Part shown: piece by piece, positions 1 through 11,522 of the stretch
How the letters are laid out: the number at the start of each line of letters is the position of its first letter
How positions within the stretch are numbered: position 1 is the first letter of the stretch
Assembly: GCA_010645155.1 (NCBI GenBank)
Contig: JAAGOF010000128.1
Span: 399,999-463,998, forward strand
Length of the DNA: 64,000 bases
Source: Tigriopus japonicus
Taxonomy: Eukaryota; Arthropoda; Copepoda; Harpacticoida; Harpacticidae
Reading direction: 5' to 3'
The notes under the pieces: model-generated
The model's database searches: none
The model's input: only the letters and a program-made list of their open reading frames with translations
What the model was told of the DNA's origin: nothing
Made by a program: the position numbers and the translations under genes

Positions 1-92
1 GCAAGATACCTAATCTCCAAGTAAAATGTGGCAACACTCCCAACTCGGAACCCATCACTAATGGTGACCCACCTTTCGAAACGAAAAATAGG

Positions 93-1270
93 CTAGATTC
101 CTGTTATGTTCCTAGTAAAACATCTTTGGACCTGCTCGACCTTTTGCAAACCTGCTGAACTCATTGGAGCCCAAATGGGTGAGGCATATTCAAGATGCGG
201 CAGAACAATCGACTTGTACAGAGTTAGCATCGTAATACTATCTCTGGACTTGAAAGTGCGATAGATCCAGCCACATGTTTGAAAGGCCTTCCCCACTTTG
301 AACTGGATATGCTCATCAAACTTTCCATCATCTTGAACGACAACTCCCAAATCCCTCATGGACGATACCTCCTCAATATCACAACCTCCATTGTCTTTGA
401 GAGGAACATCTAATTTTGACGCTCCATACGTCATTGTGCGGAATTTCATCCCGTTCAATGCCATATTACTTTCGCCACCCAAAGAATAGATTTCCTCCAA
501 GTCATCAACTAAATATTTTGAGTCCTGACCGTTCCTTCCACAAACTAGTTTTGTGTCATCAGCATATGAAGAAATACTGGCTTTTGTTCTAAACTTTTGG
601 AGAGGAGCAATAAAGAGAACGAACAAGAGCGGACCTAAAATTGAACCTTGCGGAACACCTGACTTGACATCATACATGCCGCTAAAAGATCCTTCAACTT
701 TAACTATCTGCTTCCTTTCGCTCATAACACTATCAATCCAAGTCAGGACCTTACCTTGGACCCCAAAATCTTTGAGTTGATCGAGCAAAAGACCATGATC
801 TACCTTATCAAAGGCCTTGGCAAAGTCAAGATAGACTACATCAACTGACTCGTGACTTTCGAGCCCTTCAATGATTTGCTCAATATGATCAACCAATTGG
901 ATTACTGTACTAAAATGAGCTCGAAACCCATGCTGTCCAGAAGGAATTAAATCATGGACTTCCAAATAATCTACAAGCTTGGACTTCATGATCTTCTCAA
1001 AGACCTTTGCAATACTGGAAGTCAGAGAAATGGGCCTATAATCACTAGGGAGTGACTTATCTCCGCCCTTAAAAATTGGAACGACATGAGCTACTTTTAG
1101 AGAAGAGGGAAACTTGCCCTGATCAAGTAGGAGAAAACTGGGGCAAGAATATGTGAGCATTTCATCAGAGACTGAGATGTCACACCATCAGGTCCAGGAG
1201 AACTTGAGAGCTTTAATCTCTTGATGGCCTCAAAAGCATCTTGATTTGTGACTAAATTGAAAGCAGAAAT
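93..1270 (-). pseudogene. CR1/Jockey-like non-LTR retrotransposon reverse transcriptase, broken
   Basis: This encodes the palm and thumb of a non-LTR retrotransposon reverse transcriptase, which would copy element RNA at a nicked genomic target. The main open frame (93-1160, 355 codons) shows SDYRPISLTS, VYLDFAKAFDKVDH, SGVPQGSILGPLLF and the catalytic SSYADDTKL, in the family order. Upstream, at about 1135-1260, another frame carries the conserved SSPGPDGV motif, so a frameshift with loss of a few residues near 1135 separates the fingers from the palm. The frame stops after CFTRNITGI, where related copies at 8.9 and 63.9 kb continue with RELSYW, so the C-terminal tail is also lost. The endonuclease domain is absent. 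It is a dead 5'- and 3'-truncated copy. The family call is firm; the clade is tentative. Confidence 0.9.
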
Positions 1271-1722
1271 AGATGAAAAATAGAAAGTACTAAAATTGGT
1301 TCTTCTTTAGCGTCCTTGTGTGAGTTATTTTTATATATTTTTTGTTGTCCACGATTTGCAAAAGTTTTCAACCCTAAAATTGAAGTTTATTGCTTGTAGT
1401 AGCTAAATATTTCCAAAAAAGGTTTCTTCTTTTTTAAGAATCTTAAAAGTGATTTGCAAATCTTAGACAACCAAAATTTATGTGACCTTTTTTTCTCGTG
1501 ACCGTTTTACTAGGACCTATTTACTTGTGACCGTTTTGTTTGTGACCTTTTTACCTACAACTGCTCATTCTAGATCAGAGTATTGTTTTAAAATTACCAA
1601 GAAATACGGAAATGGGCACCATGAAAATATTTTTGACAAATTGTCAGGAAAAGCAAAGCTTGAAGCAACTAAAAACACAACGAGATTTGATTTTGTTGGC
1701 CAATTTTTTTGAATGTACTTAA
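1271..1722. other. AT-rich spacer, nothing recognised
   Basis: No convincing coding frame, splice pair or repeat was recognised between the reverse transcriptase relic and the SINE. Several short tracts repeat the phrase GTGACCNTTTT around 1480-1555, which looks like local low-complexity duplication. Confidence 0.5.
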
Positions 1723-1965
1723 GGGGTGAGGCATGGCGTAGTGCGTACTTCGTTGGTTTGTCGTGCAGATGGCTAAAGTTCGATTCCGGGTGACTGGCAC
1801 CCGCCAAACTTAACTCTTTGGAGTCAAAATTTAGTGTTGAACCGTCGTTCAATGCGATTAACTACTAATTTGGCAACCCAAAAGTGGCAAGGAGCGGGAA
1901 TATTCCTTAATGGAACACCCTTTATAAGTGATGTTCTGACTCCTTAACAAACAAACAAAGAAATT
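1723..1965 (+). mobile_element. tRNA-derived SINE with AACA-repeat tail
   Basis: The head carries an RNA polymerase III box A-like TGGCGTAGTGCG and, about 40 bp later, a box B-like GTTCGATTCCGGG, the hallmark of a tRNA-derived SINE. A body of about 170 bp follows and ends in TTCTGACTCCT and an (AACA)n tail. Related copies occur at 35.16 kb (5'-truncated) and 40.39-40.89 kb (minus). An imperfect flanking duplication, TGTACTTAA at 1714-1722 and TGTACTAA at 1966-1973, fits a target-site duplication. It encodes no protein and would need a LINE partner for movement. Confidence 0.8.
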
Positions 1966-2905
1966 TGTACTAACACTGCCCGTAGACCTATTGAGCCCGA
2001 GACAACCAACATCTCACCAAGTTGTGGAAGCTAGTCCACATGACACCCTCCAACTTTTGAACGCGGGCAAGGGCTGTCAGGGTCGGAGGTGTCATTGCTT
2101 GGGGTCGACACGTCAAGTGCGGCCACCTTCCTGAGACAATAGAGGAGGAGACGAGGACGACCTCGGTTAGCAGCAACAATATTTTGCTGACCATCGAAGT
2201 CCAAAGGCATTTTGTTACATTTTTGATGTAGTCATCTTTTCATTCCAAAAACCAGACGACCAAAGACTAACACTTAAAAAAATATTTGGCCATCTCAGAA
2301 GTTTTGCTCACGTTTGTAAAACCTAAAGAAAATGCTTAAATATAAAAATACTCAATGAAATATTTGAAAAATACTTCCCCTGCAAAAAGTGATTTTTCGT
2401 CAAAATTGCGTGATTTTTTTTTCCATAAAAACTGGAGAAAAATTGAAATGTTATTTTTTTGAGAACATAAATTTCAAATCCGGTCTCTGAAATTAACAAG
2501 TGGAGGAACTTCACATTTTGCGCATAAAGCCATGTCTTTGAGCCGAGAGACTTGGACAGTGTCTTTATTTTTAAAACATTCAGCCTTTAAATATGTCACT
2601 CGTAAGTGCTTTCTTTCCTTCTCGTTCTTATTATCCAAGGAACTGCACTCTTCTGGAAAGGAATTAAGCTGTTTATTGCAGAAGAATGGCTGAAGTACTC
2701 AAGGCCATATTCTAGACGGCTTTATTAGAACATTATATCAAAGATGACGTATCTTAGTGGGAAATGATTGTTGGGTTCGAAAGAAAGTGGAGAGGCTACG
2801 TCGAATTTGTTGACCTGACCTTGAAATGAGTGTTGCATTTTTGTTTGTCATCTATTTGAAGTCCAAGGAAATTGTTTTTTTGTTGATTTTTCAAACCCAC
2901 TTGAG
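1966..2905. other. spacer without recognised gene
   Basis: A GC-richer patch at 1980-2200 is open on the minus strand but matches nothing recognised. The remainder is AT-rich with no supported feature. Confidence 0.5.
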
Positions 2906-2939
2906 TTAACCGATTACCATTAAAAATATGTTCGGATCA

Positions 2940-3045
2940 TTAAAGGCATTACGTGGGCTAAATAGTATTATCTTTGTTTTTTCACAGTTCATCGTCAGTT
3001 TATTCAGTTTAAACCAATAAGAAATTTGCATTACATTTTGACTTG
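2940..3045 (-). pseudogene. non-LTR reverse transcriptase fragment
   Basis: A short minus-strand segment reads SYWFKLNKLTMNCEKTKIIL, matching the region after the catalytic YADD box in CR1/Jockey-like reverse transcriptases (consensus WFKxNKLxLNxxKTKxMIF). Nothing else of the enzyme is present nearby, so it is an isolated relic. The motif match is good but short. Confidence 0.65.
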
Positions 3046-3081
3046 TTTCTTTTTCCAAGGTGGGAATGTTATGTTGTGTTA

Positions 3082-3258
3082 TGAATGTTAATGCATTGGT
3101 GTTTCTGGCCAATCATTTTGCTCTTGCTATTTGTTTTTTTTAATCTTCATCTCTTAGAATTACAAAATGGCGAATGATGAATGTTAATACATTGGTGTTT
3201 CTGGCCAATAATTTGGCTCTTTTTGTCTTTAAATTTCATCTCTAAGAATAACAAAATA
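3082..3258. repeat. two-copy tandem duplication, period about 96 bp
   Basis: The segment starting TGAATGTTAATGCATTGGTG at 3082 is repeated, with small deletions, from 3178. Both copies end near AGAATNACAAAAT. It is a recent local tandem duplication with no apparent coding role. Confidence 0.8.
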
Positions 3259-3382
3259 ACGTCAATAATTGAAATTAGATAAGTACTCAAAATCTGGCGT
3301 TAGCCACTTATTTCAAAAATGCAGCTGTCATAAAAAATATAAGATTTTAACTAAATTTAAAAAAAATCTAACTATAATTTAC

Positions 3383-3688
3383 CTCAAAGAGATGCATGAG
3401 CTTACAAAGCTGTTGCCTGATTGGATATCTTTTGACGGTGTCCTTATACCTTTTGTAATCAAAAAGACTTAGGTTTGACCTCGGTGATTGGGAGTGGTTT
3501 GAGAAAAACATCGATGTAATGTTTTCTTTCAGTCTATTTGTGGTTATGTTTTGAAAAATAGTGGAAGTGGTTTCTCCATAACCATCACTTTTATTTATCA
3601 CTGAGCTCAGTAAAAGAAAATGCACCTCAAATCCAATTCCAAGTATTGTAAAGATAAAAATTAAATCCTGAATACGTTCACATTTCAT
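3383..3688 (-). CDS. FkbM-type methyltransferase, first exon of a third paralogue (gene 0)
   Basis: This exon encodes a short cytoplasmic tail and one hydrophobic segment (DLIFIFTILGIGFEVHFLLL), the signal-anchor layout of a type II membrane protein, then a luminal stem. It ends in a motif shared with the first exons of genes A and B: FDxxxYxxxxxxxPxxQxLCxLxxLxx, here SLFDYKRYKDTVKRYPIRQQ then LCKLMHLFE. A GTAAAT donor follows at 3382. Starting at the ATG at 3688 gives 306 bp, exactly 102 codons, so it ends in phase 0 like the other two. An in-frame ATG at 3745 would add 19 residues. No catalytic exon lies downstream at lower coordinates; the rest of the gene should be left of the window, or this exon is orphaned. 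Membership rests on similarity to the other anchor exons. Confidence 0.6.
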
Positions 3689-3920
3689 ACTTGTTGATAT
3701 AGCAAGAGTACTGTACGTGTTTTTGGTGAAAGGGAGCTCAGACATCTGTTACACCTAACATTCGATATAGATAAAAATAAGAAGGACGCCATCTCGCGCA
3801 AAACTTGTGCAGATACAATTGGGAGGAGGGGTTGGCAACCACTTTTGGGTCAGGGCCCTCCAAATATAACTTTGCGTTGTCCTGAGCCCACCAATCAGAT
3901 GCTGGAAGTTTGATGGGCAA

Positions 3921-5370
3921 TGTTGGTCAAGCGATTGTTCCCGGGATCGGATTTTCTGCCTTGGAAGACGAGATAAACGATATTTTAGGGATACTGGGAC
4001 AAGGTTTTCTGATTAAAGATGGAATTTTCAAAGTCATGCAATTTCTAAGGTTTCAAGAAGTTTAAAAAAAACAAAATGAAATTAATAACTGCCCAAGATA
4101 TTGTAAATTTATCAAAACATTTGCTTCCAATCATTAGACCAACTAGGACAAAAGATTTTTTTTTTCATGTTTATGCCTTAATATAAAAAACAAAAATGTG
4201 GTGACAGTGTATTCTGTCCCCGGGATCTTAGGATGGGATTAAACCAGCCCTGTACATGAGCCCACAACTCAACCATCAAAAAGAGCTCTGGGGGTCCACG
4301 TTTATGTACTACGATTGGCTCTTGGGTCCACTTTCCCCACAGCTTCTGGGCCCATCAAAACCTACCCTTGGGCCCACAGGTTACCACCCTTGGTATAGGG
4401 TAATTTTTAAACTTTAAAAAAATCACTAGATGGTGGCAAAACCGAGGAAATATGTCTTGATTTTAGAGTGTGATTTTGGTGATTTTGTGATTTAGACGTG
4501 AAACTTGAAACCAACCAGTGAGGCTTAGATCTTATGATTGATTTCTTTTCATATTTGAGTCTATTTGAGATCAGACGTAAAGTTTCTGTGTTTGAAAAAA
4601 AAAGAAAATACTGCCTGATTGTGAATTAAGAACAAAGATTTCCAAAATTTGTTAACAAGGGGTTATTTTTACCACAAGATGACCCAGATGATCGATTCTT
4701 CTATAGAGAGAGTTCAACAAATCGTTTACATGCTTGCTCTGACGGCGAGTTGTTCGTTTTGATTACTGGAGAAGACATCAAACGCTTGTTGATTGGTATG
4801 AATACCATCTAAGGGGCAAAAATGCCAGTTTTCTTTAAAATATCCTTTTGCGTTTGCAAACCACTTCTTAAGTGGTTGAATATATCCTACAAGATTCTAA
4901 GGATGAAAAATTTCATCCAAACAATGGCCGAAAATAGAACTTGATCATTAAACAAACAAACAAAGGAAAAAATGTATTTCAAAGCCAAAGGTCTGAAAAA
5001 TAAATGAGAAACTTGAAAGATCACAATGATTCATATAGGTGCTGAATTCACGTTACATTACATACACTAAATTAGCCCCCTCTTGGTCACTAAATTGCAG
5101 AATGCCAACTTGGCTCAACGGTTAACTTGATTAAGCTTCCTGTCAGGTTGTGAAGGTGTGAATAATATATGGTTAATTATTAGTGCAGAATAGGGTCACA
5201 ATGGTGTGAATGTATTTTTGAATGTTTGGATCATTGAGGCAAAGAACGTAAGCTCTCTTTTTTCCTTATTTTGATGCACTAAAGTTTTTTGGCCCGCTCT
5301 TTACTTGAACCAAACTAAGACTTTCCAATCTTCAACTTTGGTCAGGTGATATGTAACTGAATATTTTAAT
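3921..5370. other. intergenic spacer, nothing recognised
   Basis: No coding frame, splice-supported exon or terminal repeat was recognised. A GC-richer patch near 4200-4395 has no long frame. A short (AAAC)-like tract at 4953-4966 resembles a SINE tail, but the sequence before it does not match the SINE body seen elsewhere. Confidence 0.5.
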
Positions 5371-5378
5371 GTTATGAC

Positions 5379-5928
5379 TAGGGCCCGGAAATAATTTCTT
5401 TAAAATATAAAATATTTTAAAAATATTTTTCCGTTTTTCCTCGATTTTTTAAATATTTTGTCTTTTTCAAGGGAAAAATAAATATTTTCTCGAATATTTG
5501 AGTCAAAAAAAAATATTTCAGGCAAAATTAAGGAAATAAATAAACGACCAATGCTCAGAAATGCTTACCAAAAATGAGCCCAAAATACAATAACCGCTAC
5601 AAAATCGCATTTGTCATGAAATTTGACATTTACAACCAAAACTATTGTCATACACGAAAAAAAAATTGCGCCATTTATTGAGGAAAACGGAAAATTGTAT
5701 TTCTGAATCAATTACATTCAAGTAGGCCTCCACAAAACGTCAAAATATATCAAATTCACCAGAAACAAATTAGGAAAATGCGCGCACAAGGACAAAATTA
5801 CTAAATTAAGGCCTTGTCAAAAAAACATTTCTTCAATATCCGGCTTTTTTCCAAATATTTTGGCCTTTTGAAGAAAATATATATTAGATATTTTGTCACT
5901 TTTTTGCAAATATTTTTTCCGGGCCCTA
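5379..5928. mobile_element. hAT-like MITE, 550 bp
   Basis: The element begins TAGGGCCCGGAAATAATTTC and its other end, read inward on the minus strand, begins TAGGGCCCGGAAAAAATATT. It is flanked by a perfect 8-bp target duplication, GTTATGAC, at 5371-5378 and 5929-5936. An 8-bp duplication with TAGGG-type termini is typical of the hAT superfamily. The interior is AT-rich and noncoding, so it depends on a transposase in trans. The copy at 32986-33514 is the same family in the opposite orientation. Confidence 0.9.
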
Positions 5929-6179
5929 GTTATGACAAACAAAATTCTTCATAAAAATCATAGCAGTTGCACTCATAGGCAAGATAGGTCTTTCTCCTTT
6001 AATGCCTTGCAAACTTGACAACACACTTTTTTTGGTCCATTTTAAAAGGTATGAAAACTACTGACATGGTTTTAATTAGCATAGGCCACCCAGGCTGCCC
6101 CACCCTTGCACTAAAAAAAAACATGAACTAAAGGGCTAACATAGAAACGACACACCGAAATTATTTTCAAGTCACTTAT

Positions 6180-6912
6180 TCTGTGCTGTGTGTTTGATGG
6201 GATTTGACTTTGAACACATTTAGTTACGTGATTCAAAAATGGAATTTGCAATTTCAGGAGTCAGTGGGAAAATTGCAATGTTGAGCCTAAAGTTGGGAGG
6301 GAAGACATGAGCAGGCATCCCCTTTCCGTTGCTGCAGACAAGGCCAAAGGCCATTATCTTGGCAGGATTTTTTGTCTTCATGACTGAACGCACAAAGATT
6401 CTGTCCTGGTAAGCCATGGATTGTTCTGGTGGTTGTACTCACCATCTACTCTGAAGATGGACTCATCTGAGAATAGTCTGACTGTTATTGGATTGATCTT
6501 GCAGTTCTGTGCAACTTCTTCCCCCTCTAAATTATCGTTGCCGTCATATTCTCAAAAAGAAGGTGGCATCTGCCTCTGACGTAGGACGTCCAGTCCAGGT
6601 CCTCCTTGACGTCCTGGCCATAGTCCTTGTGCTCACAGATTGCTTGGCCACATGCGCTGATATGGATGCTGCCAGGTTTGTCTTGATGGACCTCTTCAGG
6701 CCCACCAAGAACGTGTGTGGGGGGGGGGTCTGCTTTTTTGCCCTGTGTGGGCCACACGGGTCGTGCCCCATGCCCTGGCCAGACTGCAGCCTTTTGACAA
6801 CCTTGTAGATGGTGGCCCTGGGATGGTTGGTAGACTTGATGATGGCCTTGGTGTCATGGCCGCCTGAGAGCAATTCAGCAATGACTTTATAGTTTTGTTC
6901 CTGGGACTTCAA
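6180..6912 (-). pseudogene. Tc1/mariner-type transposase relic
   Basis: A DDE transposase that would cut and paste a TA-flanked element, now broken. The N-terminal helix-turn-helix frame (6912 to about 6640) includes the recognition helix region STNHPRATIYKVVKRLQ and GHDPCGPHRAKKQTP. The next part, VKEDLDWTSYVRGRCHLLFE, is in another frame. At about 6475-6420 FSDESIFRVDGEYN holds the first catalytic Asp. A further frame carries VMKTKNPAKIMAFGLVCSNG and KGMPAHVFPP. The remaining catalytic residues are missing, so the relic is truncated after roughly two-thirds of the enzyme. At least two frame breaks and a short internal deletion are needed to follow the protein. Terminal inverted repeats were not found. 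Confidence 0.85.
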
Positions 6913-7074
6913 ATTTTTGTCTTACAAAAAAGCTTCTCTAAGTAACTTGTACCTATAACTGGTTTTTGTTCAAAGCTGTATAAGGCAGAAAATCCCAATA
7001 TTCCTCTTGGTTAAAGAGGTATACATGTTTTAAGTTTTGTTGGGACACTTCTGTAAGCCTGAGTCCAAAAAGGG

Positions 7075-7255
7075 TACCTAATCCTAGAGGGCTAGCAGAC
7101 AAATGACACTCCAAAAATGTTTGTGAGTCACTGAGCCTGCATTGTGTGTGCAATGGGATTTGACATTGAAAATGGCAAGTTATGCGATTCAAAACCAGAA
7201 CTTGCTTTTTCAGGGAGTCAGTAGCAAAATTGCTCATTCAACTGCTTTGGTCAAA
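7075..7255. repeat. diverged second copy of the 6.1-6.3 kb transposon segment
   Basis: This stretch repeats 6117-6290 in the same orientation, sharing AATGGGATTTGAC-like and GGAGTCAGT-like blocks separated by substitutions. In the first copy the segment overlaps the end of the transposase relic, so this is probably the corresponding end of a second, more decayed copy. Confidence 0.6.
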
Positions 7256-8600
7256 CAAGAGCAATGCATGATGCATTTAGGCACTTGGCACCCTTGCTGC
7301 CGGACTACTGAAGTGTGTTCAAAACTAGCTGAACTGGAGTGACATTTCTCTGTTATCCCTCTACCTAATCCCAACCCTTCTTGAGGAAACTCCTAGACAG
7401 TAATTCACACCCACAGATGGAGCACCAATCTGATATCGAACATATCAAAAACTGGATGATGGGATGGTTGGCTTTGCTGGCCGGGTGAGCAAAAAAAAAC
7501 AAGGCAATTGAAACCCACAAACATATGTTGTTGGAACTCGTGCCATACAACTGATTTTCAATCAAGCCAGATGAAGCTTCATGAACCCTTGGAAAAAAGA
7601 AGGCACCGTGGAAAAGCTGCTCTTTTGTTTACATTTACTAGAACAAAAGAATATCTTAAATAGTTTCTATCCAAGTTGCTCAGATGCTGCAATGAATCAT
7701 GTTGTAATCAACAAAAAAAATGTGTTCTGATGCCAATGCCTTCTAATAATAAGCATAAAAAATGCAAAGCAGTGTGAAATGACCTTGTGCTTTGAAGGAT
7801 GGTTAAAGGCTCAAATATTGAAACCATTCAAATAAGATGGCGTTTGTTTCCGTTTTAAGGAACATTCTACATCTCTTTTGGTGTGTGGAAGTACGTATGG
7901 TTCATCCACCAAAAGCACAATTATGAGAACAATGCTAACTTAGTAGTAATACTTAAAAATGATAAAAAGAATGTGAAGTCACATCCAGGCACGTTGGAAA
8001 GGCCCAAACTATGGGCCAATTCAGAAAGTACAGGGATCATCTTCAGTATGTTCTCTCATTGCTCTTCTCTAAGATTTATACTTCTTTCAATTTAAAAAAA
8101 TCATTCAATCAGCCACTAATAATCCATTTTCATAAAAAAATTCTGGATATGTGTGGTCCAATGGGTCTAACAAATTCAGCTGGGGATTTTGTTTGGGAGC
8201 CAAAATGGATATGGATTGGTCAGAACATGGGCTTGGGCATTATTAAGTTTGAATAGGTTACATGAAGAAACTTTCATTAATTGGTTTGATGTAGGTACAA
8301 AAAAAAGCAAATTAAGCTTGCAAATATTTTATGATCTTTACCAAACTAGTTGTTGGGCGAGTATGTGCTCTGACATACCTTTAGCCAATTTGACTCCAAA
8401 ACCCCCATTTGAATTTGTTCAATTTGACAAATCTATTTGCTTAAAATCGTTCTGAATGAATTGATTGCATTAAATAGTGATCAAACTAACATTTATGGAT
8501 ATTTTTAAATCAGAATAAAACTTCTATGAAATTGAACTACCAGAGGGCTCTGCTTGGTCGAGATTCTCTGGAAAAAGTGATTATTCCTTGTTCAAGTGTT
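7256..8600. other. spacer, no supported gene
   Basis: Short frames occur on both strands but none has splice signals or a recognised domain. The sequence is AT-rich and looks like old noncoding DNA. Confidence 0.5.
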
Positions 8601-8719
8601 TTTTTTGAATGATAGTGAATGATCCAACGTTTGTTAATAATCTGAAAATCCCATTGTTATTGAACAGACGATCAATAACAAGAAAAATCTTGTTTGAGCT
8701 TCTTTGCTTTCTAATTGAT

Positions 8720-9407
8720 GTTATAGAAAGTTTGATGAGCATATACACTCAAAGGTGGGTAAGGCATTTCAAACGTGTGTCTGGATACATCACATTTTCA
8801 AGTCCAAAGAGAGTGTTACAATGCTAACTCTGTACTAGTCGATTATTTAGCTTCATCATCTGGAATATGCTTCCCCATTTGGGTTCAAATTAGTTCGGCA
8901 GGTTTGCATAAGGTCGAGCAGGTCCAACGATGTTTCACTACAAACATCACAGGAATTAGAGAGCTCTCGTATTGGGTGCATAGATCATTTATTAATCACT
9001 AGATAGCGTGCAAGCTTAAGTCAGGCAGATTTGGTAAGCGGGCGGAATGCGTTGAATTTATGAGAAAAATGTCGCCCTCACCACTGCTGAGCGGACAGTT
9101 AGTGTGACCAAACATGTGAATCAAGCCCAACTTTTTTAAACTCGTTCTTAAGCAACAAGCTATTTTTTTCCATATACAGTATGTATTGGATTGAACCTAA
9201 ATAACGCAAAAGCTTAAATTTTTGTTCTTCCTACCATTGACTTATTCAATGTATTGGCAAAAAAAGTTCCTAGTTTTAGTATTCAAATCCAAGGCATGGT
9301 CACCCAGTGACGTCTTTGGTTCTTTCAAGAAAGTGACCTCTATCAATAACAAAAAATGACCCAAAAACATTACTCAAGTCCACTTTTGATTTATCAATTA
9401 CATGGCT
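8720..9407 (+). pseudogene. 5'-truncated, internally deleted non-LTR element with 3' UTR
   Basis: The copy starts within the reverse transcriptase thumb: frames around 8735-8975 match the 93-1160 protein, including HLEY-like and SSAGLHKVEQVQRCF, and run to RELSYW. It then jumps, by an internal deletion of roughly a hundred codons, to the enzyme tail near 8980, which ends LSGQLV with a stop near 9107. A 3' UTR of about 300 bp follows and is also present, inverted, at 63.17-63.46 kb; similarity between the two stops at about 9407, which marks the element end. It abuts the gypsy integrase directly, so it probably inserted into that gene. Confidence 0.8.
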
Positions 9408-11522
9408 GACACCGAAGAGCTTCGCGCATCGCTGACTTAGAGGAACCACATGTTTGGAAGGTCTTTTTTAGAACTTTCATAAAGGTTTCCGCGAGATTGG
9501 CCCGAGGGTGATGTGGGGCCGTATATTTATGAAGAATACCCTTGGAGAGGCAGAAATCTCCGAACTCTTTTGATTTAAACGCAGGCCCATTATCGGACCT
9601 CTGTTTGGACGGGTATCCAAATGAGGTGTAGATCTCGCTGAGTGCCGAGATGGTGTCCGCAGATGACGTGGACTGGACGAATGTGGCCACAGGAAAGCGT
9701 GACAAGTCACACCTTACCACGAGAATGTGCGAGTGATCTGGGAGTGGGCCAAAATGATCGATAGAAACGCATTCCCAAGCACGAGTAGGCGTAGAGTGTG
9801 GACGCTGCTCTACTTTAGAATGCTTTTCCGTGATCGATTGACACTGGGTGCATTCCGTCACGTACTCATCGATGAGTTTGTCCATGCCTGGGAACCAAAT
9901 CACGGTTCGGAGTCGACGCTTCATTGAGGAAGCTCCGAGATGGGAGCCACCATGGGCCAAGGCAATAGCCTGCCGATAAAGCCTCCCAGGCAGGAGAAGT
10001 CGCTCACCACGGAGGACACACCCACCCGCGGAGATGGTAAGTTCATGAAACACTTTGGTGAATGCATTCAGGGGTTTGCGTGTGCCCAAGGTACCGCGGA
10101 GTATGGCCTTCTTAATTTCTTGGAGCACGGGGTCTGCTTGCGTAGCCTTGTGCACCTTGGCCGGGGTGAGCGCACGACAGATGTCCCCGTCAAGGCCGGC
10201 ATTAATACTTTGATCCAGATCATTGTCTATTTGTTGTTCTTGAACGTTGTCAGACAGCTGTTCGATTGAGGTTGCGTGTCGGCTGAAGAAATCGGCCGGA
10301 TTAGCCTTTCCTTCTTGCCACTCGATCTTGAAATTGATATCTTGATGTTGCAAAACCATGCGCTGCGCTCTGGCCGATCCGGGGCGGGTGCCTCGAAAGA
10401 TGGGGAGCAGGGGCTTGTGATCTGTCACCACTGTCACATCAGGGTTGCCATCGAGGTATATTTTCATCTTTTTGAGACCGTATTCCACTGCCAGGGCCTC
10501 GAGATCGAGTTGAGGATAACGTTTCTCAACATCGGTGGTTGATCTTGAAGCGACGGCCACCGTTCGCAGATTGCTTTTATCGCGGCCCTGGCATAGGATG
10601 GCGCAGAGGCCGTCGTGATGAGCATCGACGTAAACGAAAGTGGGCAGAGATGTGTCGAAAAAGGTCAGACACGCTGCCTCATGAAGGGAGGTTTTTAGAT
10701 GATTGAATTCATCTTGATGCTCAAGTATCCACACAAACTTGGCGTGCTTCTTGGTAAGGGCACGCAGTCGGGGGGTCTCTCGTGCAATGAAGGGGATAAA
10801 ATCCGCATTCGATCGGGCCATGCACATGAACGAAATCAGTTCGTCCTTTGTAGTTGGGGTTTGTGCATCTCGCAGCCGCTGAACCCGTTCAGGATCCGGC
10901 TTCACTCCTTCAGACGAGATGCGCATGCCCCAGAAGGGGATCTCTGCTTGCTTGAAGAGGCACTTGTCCGGGTTGAGCGTCATCCCCGTGGCGAGAAGCC
11001 GCTCTAAGAATGTGACTAGGGACCGATCGTGATCATCAGCCGTGGCACCGGCAATAATCACGTCATCATGAACTGCATGCAGCCCGGGAATGTCACTGAA
11101 GTGCTCTTGGATGGCTCTCATAAATTCGCCTGAAGCGGGTTTAGCTCCCATTGGGAGCCTCTTGAAATGATAAAGAGCACCATTAGCGCGAAACACTGTG
11201 AGAGCTTGAGACTCTTTAGACAAAGCAGTTGGTGGAAGGAGGCCTTGAAGTCCAACTTTGAAAACACTTTGCATCCCACCAAACTGGCCTTGATTGATTC
11301 GATGGTGGGGATGGGTACATGGTTGTCAACGAGATTTTTGTTCAGAATACGGAAGTCTATGGTGATTCTAATTTGGCCAAGGGTTTTAGGTGTTACTTGA
11401 ATATTGCTCACCCATTTTGCAGGACCATGGTGTGGGCCGATGATTTGGTATTGAAGCATATTCCGAATCTCTTCGGCAACTTGAGCTTCCTGATGAAATG
11501 GGGTATAGCGGGGGGGGGGCAT
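9394..11522 (-). pseudogene. pol: gypsy RT-RNase H-integrase frames
   Basis: The RT begins in one frame (11522 to about 11235; KWVSNIQVTPK, IRITIDFRILNKN, FSKLDFKASFHQ) and continues after a single-base frame break in another (LPMGAKPASGEF; catalytic HAVHDDVIIAGA, with HDD in place of the usual YxDD). RNase H shows FVYVDAHHDGLCAIL, then KRYPQLDLEALAVEYGLKK and VVTDHKPLL. Integrase follows with the HHCC zinc finger (HGGSHLG through CTQC) and catalytic Asp, Asp and Glu in VSIDHFGP, RSDNGPAF and RANLAETF. The protein ends at 9394, but the last few codons come from the inserted non-LTR element, so the integrase C-terminus is lost. Confidence 0.9.

Noticed and set aside
4946..4970. AAAC tail as another SINE copy
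   Set aside because: The preceding 100 bp do not match the SINE body.
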